The notes: generated from the letters alone by a model not told the origin. DNA of 64,000 bases from Microbaculum sp051390635 (GCF_051390635.1 NZ_JBPODT010000002.1:186001-250000); one strand, 5' to 3'. Shown: positions 36,994 through 46,463, counted from the stretch's first letter. Numbers and translations: made by a program.

Positions 36994-39499
36994 CCCTCAG
37001 CCGCTCGTTCTGCGGATCGAACGGGGATTCCTCGATGACGGTGGCCTTGTAGCGGTCGCCGAGGATCTGGATCTCCAGATCCGTTCCGATCTCGCCCAGC
37101 TCCGGCCGCACCATCGCGAGCGCCAGCGACTTGCCCAGCCGCCAGCCGTAGCCGCCCGACGTCGCCCGGCCGACCAGTTCGTCGCCCCGCCAGATCGCCT
37201 CGTTGCCACGCGCGTCGGCATCCCCGATGCCGTGCACTTCCATCGTCACGAAGCGGTTCTGGAACCCCTTCTGCTGCCAGGCGACCAGGGCGTCGCGGCC
37301 GATGAAGTCGCCCTTGTTGGGATGCACGAAGCGATCTAGGCCCGATTCCAGCGCGGAATACTCGATCGACAGTTCACGCGGGATCAGCCGGTAGGATTTC
37401 TCCAGCCGCATGGAATCCATCGCGCGGATGCCGAACGGGCGGATGCCGTAGTCCTTGCCGGCCGCCATGACGAGGTCGAAGATCATGTTCTGCATCTCGA
37501 TGGGATGATGCAGCTCCCAGCCGAGCTCCCCGACGAAGTTGACCCGCATCGCATCGGCGACGGCGCGGCCGACGCTGATGCGCTTGCCGGTGAGCCAAGG
37601 AAAGCTGGCGTTCGACAGGTCGGTGTCGGTGAGCTTCTGCAACACGTCGCGTGCGCGCGGGCCGGCGAGCACCAGCACGCCGAGCTGCGTCGTGACCGGC
37701 TGCACGCGGACGCTGCCGTCGGCCGGCAGCAGCTTTGTCAGGTAATCGTGGTCGTGCCGCTCGTAGGCGCCGGCGGAGACGAGGTAGTAGCCGTTCTCCC
37801 GCGCCTTGTAGACGGTGAACTCCGAACGCACGCCGCCGTTCTGCGACAGCATGTGGCAGAGGCCCAGCCGCCCGATCTTCTTCGGAATGCGGTTGGCGAG
37901 GATCGCGTCGAGCCACGCCTCCGCGCCGGGGCCGGAGACATGGCACTTGGCGAAGGCCGACATGTCGAGCAGGCCGACGCCCTCGTGCACCGCCTTGCAC
38001 TCCTCGCCGACGAACGGGAAGTAGTTGGACCGGCGGAACGACCATTTCTCGCGCACCTTGCCGGTCCAGTCGGCGGGCGCGTGGTTGTGGTTCGTCAGCG
38101 TGTCGTCGACGGCGAGCTCGTCGGCCGGCACCTCATAGTCGAGGGGGGCGAACCAGTTCGGCCGCTCCCAGCCGTAGACCGAGCCGAAGACCGCGCCGCG
38201 CTGGCGCATCCGGTCGTAGCAGGGCGCCATCTTCAGCGGACGGGCGGCGGCGCGCTCCTCGTCGGGATAGTGCATGGTGAAGACATTGGCGTAGGCCTCC
38301 TCGTTCTTCTCCTTGAGGTAGCCGCGCGAGGCGTAGGGGCCGAAACGGCGCGGGTCGACGCCCATCATGTCGATGGTCGGCTCGCCGTCGACGATCCATT
38401 CGGCAAGCTGCCAGCCGGCGCCGCCGGCCGCCGTGACGCCGAAGGAATGGCCCTCGTTCAGCCAGAAGTTCTCCAGGTCCCAGGCCGGGCCGACGATCGG
38501 CGATCCGTCCGGCGTGTAGCAGATCGCGCCGTTGTAGACCTTCTTGATGCCGACCTCGCCGAAATAGGGCACGCGGGTGATCGCGGTCTCGATATGCGGT
38601 TCGAGGCGCTCCAGATCCTCCTGGAACAGCTCGTACTCGGCCTTCTCGTCCGGCCCGTCGACATAGCAGCACGGCGCCCCCTTCTCGTAGGGGCCGAGCA
38701 GCAGGCCGCCGGCTTCCTCACGCATGTACCAGGAGGAATCCGACTCGCGCAGCACGCACAGCTCCAGTCCGCCGTTCCGACGGTGCTCCTGGATCGCCGG
38801 GTGCGGCTCGGTGACGATGTACTGGTGCTCGACGGGGATGACCGGAATGTCGAGGCCGATCATCGCGCCGGTCTGGCGCACGAAGTTGCCGGTCGCCGAG
38901 ACGACGTGTTCGCAGGCGATGTCGCCCTTGTCGGTCTTCACCAGCCAGTCGCCGTTCGGCTGCCGCTCGATCCCGGTCACGCGGGTGTTGCGGTGGATCT
39001 CCGCGCCGCGGTCGCGCGCTCCGCGCGCCAGCGCCTGGGTCAGGTCGGCGGGCTGGATGTATCCGTCTTCCGGGTGCTGGATGGCGCCAAGCAGGCCGTC
39101 GACGTTCACATACGGCCAAAGCGCCTTGATGTCGTCGGGGCTGAGCTGCTTGACCTCGATACCGAGCGTCCGGGCGATGCCCGAATAGTACATGTACTCG
39201 TCCCACCGGTCCTTGGTGCGGGCGAGGCGGACGTTGGAGACCTTGCGGAACCCCGTGTCCATGCCGGTCTCCTCGGCAAGCTCCTGGTAGAACCGCACCG
39301 AGTACTTGTGGATCTGCCCGACCGAGTAGGAGAGGTTGAACAGCGGCAGCAGGCCGGCCGCGTGCCAGGTCGAGCCCGACGTCAGCTCGTTGCGTTCGAC
39401 CAGAACGACGTCGGACCATCCCTTCTTCGCCAGGTGATACAGCGTCGAGACGCCGACGACGCCCCCTCCGATGACGACTGCGCGGGCGTGTGTCTTCAT
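36989..39499 (-). CDS. dimethylglycine dehydrogenase-like flavoprotein with GcvT domain (copy 1)
   Basis: 836 aa from the ATG at 39499; a 21-codon in-frame extension upstream lacks homology character. FAD motif GGGVVG at 11-16, and SGSTWHAAG with H46, the residue that carries covalent FAD in dimethylglycine and sarcosine dehydrogenases. The C-terminal ~370 residues are GcvT-like (THF binding), ending with the GYGWRLGKSLALAMVRPEL block. Predicted to oxidise an N-methyl group of dimethylglycine, sarcosine or a related amine and transfer it to THF. It is a single gene between the acyltransferase and a DUF1127 gene; a second copy is at 58014. Confidence 0.88.
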   Translation of the reverse strand: MKTHARAVVIGGGVVGVSTLYHLAKKGWSDVVLVERNELTSGSTWHAAGLLPLFNLSYSVGQIHKYSVRFYQELAEETGMDTGFRKVSNVRLARTKDRWDEYMYYSGIARTLGIEVKQLSPDDIKALWPYVNVDGLLGAIQHPEDGYIQPADLTQALARGARDRGAEIHRNTRVTGIERQPNGDWLVKTDKGDIACEHVVSATGNFVRQTGAMIGLDIPVIPVEHQYIVTEPHPAIQEHRRNGGLELCVLRESDSSWYMREEAGGLLLGPYEKGAPCCYVDGPDEKAEYELFQEDLERLEPHIETAITRVPYFGEVGIKKVYNGAICYTPDGSPIVGPAWDLENFWLNEGHSFGVTAAGGAGWQLAEWIVDGEPTIDMMGVDPRRFGPYASRGYLKEKNEEAYANVFTMHYPDEERAAARPLKMAPCYDRMRQRGAVFGSVYGWERPNWFAPLDYEVPADELAVDDTLTNHNHAPADWTGKVREKWSFRRSNYFPFVGEECKAVHEGVGLLDMSAFAKCHVSGPGAEAWLDAILANRIPKKIGRLGLCHMLSQNGGVRSEFTVYKARENGYYLVSAGAYERHDHDYLTKLLPADGSVRVQPVTTQLGVLVLAGPRARDVLQKLTDTDLSNASFPWLTGKRISVGRAVADAMRVNFVGELGWELHHPIEMQNMIFDLVMAAGKDYGIRPFGIRAMDSMRLEKSYRLIPRELSIEYSALESGLDRFVHPNKGDFIGRDALVAWQQKGFQNRFVTMEVHGIGDADARGNEAIWRGDELVGRATSGGYGWRLGKSLALAMVRPELGEIGTDLEIQILGDRYKATVIEESPFDPQNERLRA

Positions 39500-39684
39500 G
39501 GTTTCCCCCGAAAACGCGGTGTCGGACGGGCATCGCCCGAAAAACCTGCTCCGATCCGACATACGCCTCCTTCACGCATGGTGATGATCGGCAGGCGACA
39601 TCGAGTGTCGCCGATCCGCCAGCGGCATCGCCCCCCTATGGGGGGAAGCACGGGAACGTCCACGGATATGGGGGCTGAAATGCA

Positions 39685-39715
39685 CGACGGCGGCCGGAGG
39701 GGCCGGCCGCCGTCG
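39685..39715 (-). terminator. perfect 13-bp stem-loop after the DUF1127 gene
   Basis: CGACGGCGGCCGG at 39685-39697 pairs with CCGGCCGCCGTCG at 39703-39715. It lies 47 bp past the stop of the minus-strand DUF1127 gene. No strong T-tract follows. Confidence 0.55.
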
Positions 39716-39761
39716 CTATGCCGTCACCGCCCGCTGCACCCTGGACGGCGTCGGTATTCCT

Positions 39762-40070
39762 CTAGCGCCGGCGCATCCGGCGCTCGGCCGCGCGCCGGTC
39801 GGCGGCGATCTGCCGGACCGCCAGCGACGCGTTGATCTCCATCGGCAGGCCGGCGGCGGATTCGATGTCGCGCCGCGTCAGGCCGATGTCGTCGAGAATC
39901 CGGTCGTCGAGGGCGGTCATGGTCATGAAGGTCCGCCGCTGCTGGCGCCGTTCGATCCGCCGGCGCAAGCCGTGAAGGACCGATGTCGCGAGAGACAGGA
40001 ACCCTGTCCGGAAGCTCGGCCGAGCGACCGCTTCACAGCAGGGGGAGGCGCTGTTCTGGTAGGTGCTCAT
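39762..40070 (-). CDS. DUF1127 (YjiS-like) small protein
   Basis: 102 aa. The C-terminal half has the DUF1127 pattern: basic helix RRRIERRQQRRT, then LDDRILDDIGLTRRDIESAAGLP. Small DUF1127 proteins affect RNA turnover and phosphate or carbon responses in some rhizobia. The ~45-residue N-terminal part is not conserved in my memory of the family. It is divergent from a LysR gene, with two LysR-type palindromes in between, so it is the likely target of that regulator. Confidence 0.82.
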   Translation of the reverse strand: MSTYQNSASPCCEAVARPSFRTGFLSLATSVLHGLRRRIERRQQRRTFMTMTALDDRILDDIGLTRRDIESAAGLPMEINASLAVRQIAADRRAAERRMRRR

Positions 40071-40146
40071 AATGGATCTCCGGATCTTGGGGCGGCAATT
40101 TCGAAGCCGCCGCCGTTTCCACGGAGAAATATCGGTTGGGAAGACT

Positions 40147-40166
40147 GTTCAATCAAACGAATTGAT
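40147..40166. promoter_or_regulatory. LysR-type operator, distal site
   Basis: TTCAAT at 40148-40153 and ATTGA at 40161-40165 form an inverted pair with the same half-site as the perfect palindrome at 40177-40195. Likely second binding site of the adjacent LysR protein. Confidence 0.5.
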
Positions 40167-40176
40167 TTTACGCTAG

Positions 40177-40195
40177 TGTTCAATGAAATTGAACA
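40177..40195. promoter_or_regulatory. LysR-type operator, perfect palindrome
   Basis: TGTTCAAT GAA ATTGAACA is an 8-bp perfect inverted repeat that contains the T-N11-A core of LysR boxes. It ends 22 bp before the LysR start codon and lies 107 bp upstream of the divergent DUF1127 gene. Confidence 0.65.
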
Positions 40196-40217
40196 CAGGG
40201 GCGGATTAGGTGACGCC

Positions 40218-41159
40218 ATGACGAAATCGGAAACCGGCGGGCTGCCGCTGCTGGAAAACGACGTCCTGCGCACGTTCGTCGCGATTGCCGAGACAGGCAG
40301 CTTCGCACGGGCGGCGAAAACCGTGTTCCGCACGCCCTCGGCGGTGTCGATGCAGATCCGCAAGCTGGAGGACACGCTCGGCCGGCCGGTTTTCGTCCGC
40401 GACGGCCGCAGCGTCCGACTGACGACCGAGGGCGAGGCGCTGCTCGGCTATGCCCGGCGCATGCTGCGCCTGTCCGACGAGGCGGTCGGCCTGTTCCGGG
40501 CGCCCGCCGTCGAAGGCATCGTGTGCATCGGCACGCCGGACGATTTCGGCACCCGCTTCCTTCCGAACATCCTGAGCCGTTTCGCGCGCACCCATCCCGG
40601 CGTCGACGTCGACGTGACGCTCGACATGTCGAACGCGCTTCTCGGGAGGCTCGACCGGGGCGCCCTCGACCTGACGCTGGTCACCTCCGCGTGCGGTCCC
40701 GCCGCGCTCGATCGCGGCCAGATCGTCTATACGGAACCGCTCGTCTGGGCCGGGCTGGAATGCGGCTGCGCCTACGAGCAGCGGCCGATGCCGCTCGCGC
40801 TCGCGCCCAAGGGTTGCGCCTGGCGGTCAACCGCGCTTGCCTCCCTGGACAAGGCGGGTATCGCCTCGCGGACGGCCTACACGAGCCCGCACTGCGCCGG
40901 CCAGATGGCGGCGATCTACGCTGATCTCGCCATCGCGCCGTTCCCCGAAAGCCTGATCGAAAAGCCGCTGGAGCGCCTGGACGACCGCCGCGGCCTGCCG
41001 GCCCTGGGCGACTACCACATCGTGCTGGCCAAGCGTCCGAACCTCGGTCCGGCGGCCGAGGCGCTCGCCCGGCACGTGGTCGAAAGCTTCCGCGATATCG
41101 CCCGCGGCGGGCATACGAAGGCGCCGGCCGACCCGGTGAGCGACGTCGCCGCCGAATAG
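40218..41159 (+). CDS. LysR-family transcriptional regulator
   Basis: 313 aa from ATG 40218, the first start after the operator. The HTH is at ~10-65: LRTFVAIAETGSFARAAKTV, then SAVSMQIRKLEDTLGRPVF. A type 2 periplasmic-binding-like effector domain follows (GTPDDFGTRFLPNILSRFAR). A short C-terminal tail is hydrophilic. Effector unknown. The palindromes directly upstream suggest autoregulation and control of the DUF1127 gene. Confidence 0.92.
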   Translation: MTKSETGGLPLLENDVLRTFVAIAETGSFARAAKTVFRTPSAVSMQIRKLEDTLGRPVFVRDGRSVRLTTEGEALLGYARRMLRLSDEAVGLFRAPAVEGIVCIGTPDDFGTRFLPNILSRFARTHPGVDVDVTLDMSNALLGRLDRGALDLTLVTSACGPAALDRGQIVYTEPLVWAGLECGCAYEQRPMPLALAPKGCAWRSTALASLDKAGIASRTAYTSPHCAGQMAAIYADLAIAPFPESLIEKPLERLDDRRGLPALGDYHIVLAKRPNLGPAAEALARHVVESFRDIARGGHTKAPADPVSDVAAE

Positions 41160-41347
41160 GGCCTGACGCATAGCGTCCGAGCGGTGGCACTTGAATCGAT
41201 GGTTTAAGTCCGTAGCCAGCTAAACGGATTTCTCGCGTTTCGGAATCGGTGTTTCAGCCGATCCGGCTAACGGGTTGGTCGGAATCGGGTTTTCCAGGCG
41301 TGAAGACCGCGCCCCGTCCTGAATCGATTTGTGAGAAGGGCCTCCGC

Positions 41348-43432
41348 TCAGGCGGGGTCCGGCCGCGCCCGGCGCCGTTCGCCGCGCCGCCCCCGGCCTT
41401 CGCCCGGTAGCGGGGTCTTGGGGACGGGCAGGGTCACCGCACGCGCTAGATTGGGGAACAAATCGATCTTGTTGGGCAGTGCCATCGCGGCGACGAAGTG
41501 CTCCTGGAAGCGCGGCTCCAGCGCCGTCTCGATCTTCTCGATACGGGTGACGAGGTCTTCGACCTCGGCGCGGTGGCCGCGGTTCAGTAGGCACATGCGC
41601 GCGCCCGTCCCCGCCGCGTTGCCGACGGCCGAGACATGCTTCAGGTCGCAGTCGGGGATCAGCCCGATCAGCATCGCGTACTTGGTGTCGATATGGGCGC
41701 CAAAGGCGCCGGCGAGCTTGATGCGGTCGATATGGGTGCAGCCGTACCGGTCCATCAGCAGCTTCACGCCGGCATAGAGCGCCGCCTTGGCGAGCTGGAT
41801 CGCGCGCACGTCGTTCTGGGTGATGCGGATCTCCTGGTCGCCCCGCCACAACAGGTAGGAGAAGGTGCGCCCGTTGGCCTCGATACGCGGCGACCTCGCC
41901 GCCAGCGATCCGTCGATCACGCCGTCCTGGGTGACGATGCCGGCCAGGAACATCTCGCCGATCACCTCGATGATGCCCGATCCGCAGATGCCGGTGACGC
42001 CGACTTGATCGATCTTCTCGGCGAATTCCTCCTCGTCCGACCATGCCTCGAGGCCGATCACGCGGATCTTCGGTTCCAGCGTTTCGGGATCGATGCGCAC
42101 CCGCTCGATCGCGCCCGGCGCGGCGCGCTGGCCCGACGAGATTTCCGCCCCTTCGAAGGCCGGCCCGGTCGGCGAACTGGCGGCGAGGATGCGGTGCCTG
42201 TTGCCGAGCACGATCTCGGCATTGGTGCCGACATCGACCAGCAGGGTGACCTCCTTGCTCTTCTGCGGTCCTTCCGCGAGGGCCGCCCCGGCCGCGTCGG
42301 CGCCGACATGGCCGGCGATGCAGGGCAGCATGTAGACGCGCGCGCCCGGATTGACGCCGAGCCCGATCTCGCGGGCGGGGAAGGTGAGGGCGCCGGAGAC
42401 GGCGAGCGCGAACGGCGCGCCGCCGAGTTCGCGCGGATCGATCCCGAGGAACAGGTGGTGCATGATCGGATTGCCGACGAAGACCGCGTCGAGGACGTCG
42501 TCGCGGCTGGCGCCGGCGTCGTTGACGGCCTTGTCGATCAGCCCCTCGATCGCGCCGCGCACGGCGGTGGTGAGCGCCGGCAGGCCGTCGGGGTTCATCA
42601 TCAGATAGGAGACCCGCGACATCAGATCCTCGCCGAAGCGGATCTGCGGGTTCGCGGTGCCGGTCGAGGATACGGTGCGCCCGGTCAGCATGTCGGAGAG
42701 ATGGCAGGCGATCGTGGTAGAGCCGATGTCGACGGCGATGCCATAGAGCCTGTCGTGGAAACCCGGCCAGATCGACACGATGGTGGGGATGCCCTCGGTA
42801 TGGACGGCGACGGTGACCTTCCATTCGCCCTGCCGGAGCAGCGTCTGGACGATGGGCAGCAGGCGGAACTCGCAGCGCGCGCCGATGAAGCCCCATTGCG
42901 CCTCCAGCGCCCGGACCAGCCGGTCCGCGTCGCCGAGCGGCTGTTCCATGTCGGGCTCGTCGACCTCGACATAGCACAGCTGCATCACCGGATCGCGCGG
43001 GATCGGCCGGGCCTCGGCGCGCTTGCGCACCAGCGCCCGGTTGGTTTGCGCCTCGATGGGGATGTCGATGACGAGATCGCCCTCGATCAGCGCCGAGCAG
43101 GACAGCCGCCGGTCTTCGGGCAGGCCGCGCTTGGCCTTGTAGCGCGCCTCGGTATCGGAGAACGGCGACAGGTGCGTTGCCGCGCTGGTGATCTTGTGCT
43201 TGGCGAACACGCCCTCGGTGACGGTGACCTGACAGCGCCCGCAGATGCCGCGCCCGCCGCAGACGGATTCGACATAGACGCCGAGCTGGCGCGCCGCTTC
43301 CAGGACCGGCGTGCCGAGCGGGAACCGGCCCCGTCGCCCGGAAGGCATGAACAGGACCAGGGCGTCCTTGACCTGCGAGATGTCCTCGCTCATGCCGCCC
43401 TCGGCGTAATCGCTGTCGACCGGCTTATCCAT
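41348..43432 (-). CDS. [2Fe-2S]/ASKHA reductive activator of corrinoid proteins (DUF4445 type)
   Basis: 694 aa from the ATG at 43432; an ATG at 43393 is an alternative with GAGGG close upstream. The N-terminal ferredoxin domain has C58, C64, C67 (CGGRGICGRC) and C112 (RRLSC). A linker leads to an ASKHA ATPase: YGIAVDIGSTTIACHLSD, LLVDVGTNAEIVLG and TGICGSGIIEVIGEM. Such RACE proteins use ATP to drive reduction of inactive cob(II)alamin to cob(I)alamin on corrinoid methyltransferase partners. The C-terminus ends in an Arg/Gly-rich tail (GRGRRGERRRARPDPA). It is the third gene of a MetF - methyltransferase - activator set. Confidence 0.9.
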   Translation of the reverse strand: MDKPVDSDYAEGGMSEDISQVKDALVLFMPSGRRGRFPLGTPVLEAARQLGVYVESVCGGRGICGRCQVTVTEGVFAKHKITSAATHLSPFSDTEARYKAKRGLPEDRRLSCSALIEGDLVIDIPIEAQTNRALVRKRAEARPIPRDPVMQLCYVEVDEPDMEQPLGDADRLVRALEAQWGFIGARCEFRLLPIVQTLLRQGEWKVTVAVHTEGIPTIVSIWPGFHDRLYGIAVDIGSTTIACHLSDMLTGRTVSSTGTANPQIRFGEDLMSRVSYLMMNPDGLPALTTAVRGAIEGLIDKAVNDAGASRDDVLDAVFVGNPIMHHLFLGIDPRELGGAPFALAVSGALTFPAREIGLGVNPGARVYMLPCIAGHVGADAAGAALAEGPQKSKEVTLLVDVGTNAEIVLGNRHRILAASSPTGPAFEGAEISSGQRAAPGAIERVRIDPETLEPKIRVIGLEAWSDEEEFAEKIDQVGVTGICGSGIIEVIGEMFLAGIVTQDGVIDGSLAARSPRIEANGRTFSYLLWRGDQEIRITQNDVRAIQLAKAALYAGVKLLMDRYGCTHIDRIKLAGAFGAHIDTKYAMLIGLIPDCDLKHVSAVGNAAGTGARMCLLNRGHRAEVEDLVTRIEKIETALEPRFQEHFVAAMALPNKIDLFPNLARAVTLPVPKTPLPGEGRGRRGERRRARPDPA

Positions 43433-43511
43433 GGCCGAAAACCCTGAACAAGCCGTTGGTTGGCCGAAGCGCGTCTCTGGCGCGGGTGTCCGCCAATCCG
43501 GTGTCTCCGGC

Positions 43512-44480
43512 CTAAACGGCCCGGGCCCGGCGCGCCTCGCGGCCGCCGCGCCTGCGCCCACCGGCGGCCGGCGCCGCTGTATCGGCCCCCCCGGCCGAAG
43601 CGGCGGGGGCGGTACTGGCCGGCGCGTGGTCGCGATAGGTCTTGATCCAACCGGCGCAGTGGGGATCGGTGCCATTCAGCACGTTGGCCGCGCGCACCAT
43701 CTCCATTTCCTGCGGCCGGCAGGGGTTCATGATCGCCGACGTCATGCCGGCGCCGATCACCATGGGGATGAAACCGGCGTTGATGCCGTGGCGGTGCGGA
43801 AGGCCGAAGGAGATGTTCGACAGGCCGCAGGTCGTGTTGACCCTCAGTTCCTCGCGCAGGCGCCGGACCAGGCGGAACACCTGCTGGCCCGCGGTGCCCA
43901 TCGCGCCGATCGGCATGACCAGCGGATCGACGACGACGTCCTCCGCCTTGATGCCGTGGTCGGCGGCGCGCTGGACGATCTTCCTGGCGACCTCGAAGCG
44001 GACGTCCGGGTCTTCGGAAATGCCGGTCTCGTCGTTGGAGATCGCCACGACCGGCACGTCGTATTTCTTCACCAGCGGCAGGATCGCCTCGAGCTTCTCC
44101 TCCTCGCCGGTCACCGAATTGACCAGCGGGCGGCCCTTGGCGACCTGGAGGCCGGCCTCGATCGCGGCGGTGACCGAGGAGTCGATCGACAGCGGCACGT
44201 CGACCAGCGACTGCACGATCTCGAGCGTCCTGACCAGCAGCGGCGGCTCGGTCTCGTTCGGGTTGACGGCGGTAACGCCGGCGTTGACGTCTAGCATGGT
44301 GGCGCCGGCGGCGACCTGCGCCAGCGCGTCGGCCTGCACCGTCTCGAAATTGCCGTCCACCATTTCGGCGGCGAGCTTCTTGCGGCCGGTCGGGTTGATG
44401 CGCTCGCCGATCACGCAGAACGGCTGATCGAACCCGATGACGATGGTTCTGGTGGCGGAGGCGACGACGGTGCGCGACAT
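43512..44480 (-). CDS. methyltetrahydrofolate:corrinoid methyltransferase (pterin-binding)
   Basis: 322 aa. A TIM-barrel of the dihydropteroate-synthase/MeTr type: FCVIGERINPTGRKKL at ~20-35, then ATMLDVNAGV, LSIDSS, LVNSVTGE, VAISNDETGI and VVDPLVMPIG. These match AcsE/MtvA/MtgA-like enzymes, which move methyl between a corrinoid protein and THF. The last ~38 residues are an Ala/Gly tail ending in GGRRRGGREARRARAV, outside the fold. The ATG immediately follows the stop of the MetF-like gene with no gap. Confidence 0.9.
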   Translation of the reverse strand: MSRTVVASATRTIVIGFDQPFCVIGERINPTGRKKLAAEMVDGNFETVQADALAQVAAGATMLDVNAGVTAVNPNETEPPLLVRTLEIVQSLVDVPLSIDSSVTAAIEAGLQVAKGRPLVNSVTGEEEKLEAILPLVKKYDVPVVAISNDETGISEDPDVRFEVARKIVQRAADHGIKAEDVVVDPLVMPIGAMGTAGQQVFRLVRRLREELRVNTTCGLSNISFGLPHRHGINAGFIPMVIGAGMTSAIMNPCRPQEMEMVRAANVLNGTDPHCAGWIKTYRDHAPASTAPAASAGGADTAAPAAGGRRRGGREARRARAV

Positions 44481-45395
44481 TCACTTGCCCTCCGCGACGA
44501 AGGTCTTCCGGCCGCCGTTCGCGCCGAACCACGAGCCGCGCTCGGCGAGCCATTCGGCGGTCTTCCTGAGGCCGCCGAACGGAAAGACGTGCAGCTGCAC
44601 GATCGGGCAGTCCGGATCGGATGCGACATGGGTCTCGATCGGGGCAACGACGCCTTCCGGGCTGAATCCCGATGCCAGCGCCATGACCGAGGTGGCCCGT
44701 TTCTTCAGGAAGGCGAGCGAGGGGCCGACGCCGCACAGGGCCGCGTATTTCAGGAGCGTCGTGATCTTGGCCGGGCCGGACACGCCGACATGGATCGGCA
44801 GCCGGTTACCCGCCGCGGCCAGGTCGTGCGCCCAGGAGACGTAGCGCTGCGGATCGAACCCGAACTGGGTGACGATGCGCATGTCGAGGCCGTGCTCGGC
44901 GGCGAAGGCGTTTTTCTCGGCCAGCGCCTCGGCGATCGTCTGCGAGGACATGTCCGGGCTGCCTTCCGGATGGCCGGCGACGCCGATCGTCGTGATATCG
45001 AACTCGGAGAGGATGCCGGTCCGTAGCACGTCCATGCTCGAGCGCAGGCTGCCGGCCGGGACGTCGACGCTTCCCGCGACGACCAGCACGTCGGTGACCC
45101 CGGCCTCGCCGGTCAGGAGCCGCAGCCGCTCGCGCAGGTCCGCTTCGTCGGCGATGCGGCGGGCCGGCAGATGCGGCACCGGTTTGTATCCGTCCTGGGC
45201 CAGGATCTTCGCGGCGCGGGCGAATTCCGGTATGGGCGCTGTGCCGACATCGGTGAGATAGACGCGGGTGCCCGCCGGGAACAGGCCGGCGAGGCGGTCT
45301 CCCTCGAGCACCTGTTTCGGGGTCGCTTCGATCGACGCGGCGATACGGAACGGGGGACGGAACGCGGGATCCTGAGAAACCTGGCTTGACGACAT
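44481..45395 (-). CDS. methylenetetrahydrofolate reductase (MetF family)
   Basis: 304 aa from ATG 45395 with GGAGGAAA six bases upstream. The (beta/alpha)8 flavoprotein fold of MetF is visible: FRIASIEATPK-like opening, VYLTDVGTAPIP, LVVAGSVDVPAG, GVAGHPEGSPD, IVTQFGFDP and IHVGVSGPAKI. In this operon it probably oxidises methyl-THF formed from methylcorrinoid to methylene-THF, the reverse of the biosynthetic direction. It is divergent enough from biosynthetic MetF that I leave the symbol empty. Confidence 0.85.
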   Translation of the reverse strand: MSSSQVSQDPAFRPPFRIAASIEATPKQVLEGDRLAGLFPAGTRVYLTDVGTAPIPEFARAAKILAQDGYKPVPHLPARRIADEADLRERLRLLTGEAGVTDVLVVAGSVDVPAGSLRSSMDVLRTGILSEFDITTIGVAGHPEGSPDMSSQTIAEALAEKNAFAAEHGLDMRIVTQFGFDPQRYVSWAHDLAAAGNRLPIHVGVSGPAKITTLLKYAALCGVGPSLAFLKKRATSVMALASGFSPEGVVAPIETHVASDPDCPIVQLHVFPFGGLRKTAEWLAERGSWFGANGGRKTFVAEGK

Positions 45396-45701
45396 GCGAA
45401 TTTCCTCCGCGGCGCAAAGCGCTATCGAGGGTGGCGTTACGCGAAGTCGGGCCGGCGCGCCTCGGCGATGTCCGGCGGTTCCTGCTTCTTGATATCCATG
45501 ATGCGGGACACCCTGCCGCGAGGTTTGCTTTCTCACGACAGGCAAAGTCTGTTTTGCGACCTGTTTTTCAGGGCCGGCGGCGTTGGGAAAAGTCCATAGG
45601 TCCCAGTGGGCTAGGGGCTATGTCCCACGTCTCTGGCCATGTCCGTCAGCGTCAGCCTTGCTGGCCTGCCACGACAGCGCCCGGCCCGCCGGGATTCCGC
45701 C
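45396..45701 (-). other. 306-bp gap upstream of the MetF-like operon
   Basis: It contains a 20-codon minus-strand open frame at 45437-45499 (MDIKKQEPPDIAEARRPDFA) ending 41 bp before the MetF-like start; this could be a leader peptide or chance. Two direct repeats, TAGGTCCCA (45597-45605) and TATGTCCCA (45620-45628), lie 23 bp apart upstream. I see no cobalamin-riboswitch core. Function unproven. Confidence 0.35.
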
Positions 45702-46256
45702 CTAGGAACGCCACTTGATAGAACAGCCGATGGAGGCCTGCTGGCCGGCCGGCACCGTGTCGTCCCGGGCCACCTCGCTCATCGCCTCGCGCAGCTCGCG
45801 GCGGGTATCCGGCCCGCTCGGCTCGCGACCGGAGGAATCGATGCGGCCGCGGTACTTCAGCGTCAGATCCCTGCCGTAGCCGAAGACGTCCGGCGTGCAC
45901 ACGGCCCCGTAGGCGCGGGCGACATCCTGGGTCTCGTCGATCAGGTAGGGAAAGGTGAAGCGGTGGCCTGAGGCGAACGCGACCATCCGGTCCGGCGCGT
46001 CGTCGGGATAGACGTTCCAGTCGTTCGGCATGATCGCCACGACGCCGACGCCCTTGGCCTGCAGCGCCGCGGCGTCTTCGACGAAGCGGTCGATGACCGC
46101 CTTCACATAGGGGCAGTGATTGCAGATGAAGGCGACGACGAGACCGTTGTCGCCCCTGACGTCGTCACGCGTCCATGTCTTACCGTCGGTGCCCTTCAGG
46201 CTGAAATCCGGGGCCCGATGCCCGATCTCGCCGGGCGGCGTCGCGGTGCGAACCAT
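45702..46256 (-). CDS. peroxiredoxin-like thioredoxin-fold protein (PRX_like1)
   Basis: 184 aa from the ATG at 46256 with GGAGG five bases upstream; in-frame ATGs at 46268 and 46298 are less well placed. APDFSLKGTDGKTW is the AhpC/TSA opening; FICNHCPYVKAV holds the single-cysteine active-site segment typical of PRX_like1; a second Cys lies in GAVCTPDVFGY. Predicted thiol oxidoreductase, cytosolic. No partner gene is evident. Confidence 0.82.
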   Translation of the reverse strand: MVRTATPPGEIGHRAPDFSLKGTDGKTWTRDDVRGDNGLVVAFICNHCPYVKAVIDRFVEDAAALQAKGVGVVAIMPNDWNVYPDDAPDRMVAFASGHRFTFPYLIDETQDVARAYGAVCTPDVFGYGRDLTLKYRGRIDSSGREPSGPDTRRELREAMSEVARDDTVPAGQQASIGCSIKWRS

Positions 46257-46463
46257 GTCTGCCTCCATCGTCGTCCCACATGGCGCTCCACGGGGCATTC
46301 CACGTGGCGTTGATGCAGGACCATATCAAACGGAACCGGACATAGAACCGTCTCGCGGCATGGGCGCTGTGTCACCCCGCCGCGAGACGCTGTTCAAGAA
46401 GGCTGTCTACCGCTGGTGCGGCCAGGCGGCCGATCGGTCGAGTGGCGGGCGAATTGCGGCGCC

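Noticed and set aside
45396..45701. Cobalamin riboswitch upstream of the corrinoid genes
   Set aside because: No B12-box-like core was found on either strand here or upstream of the corrinoid protein gene.
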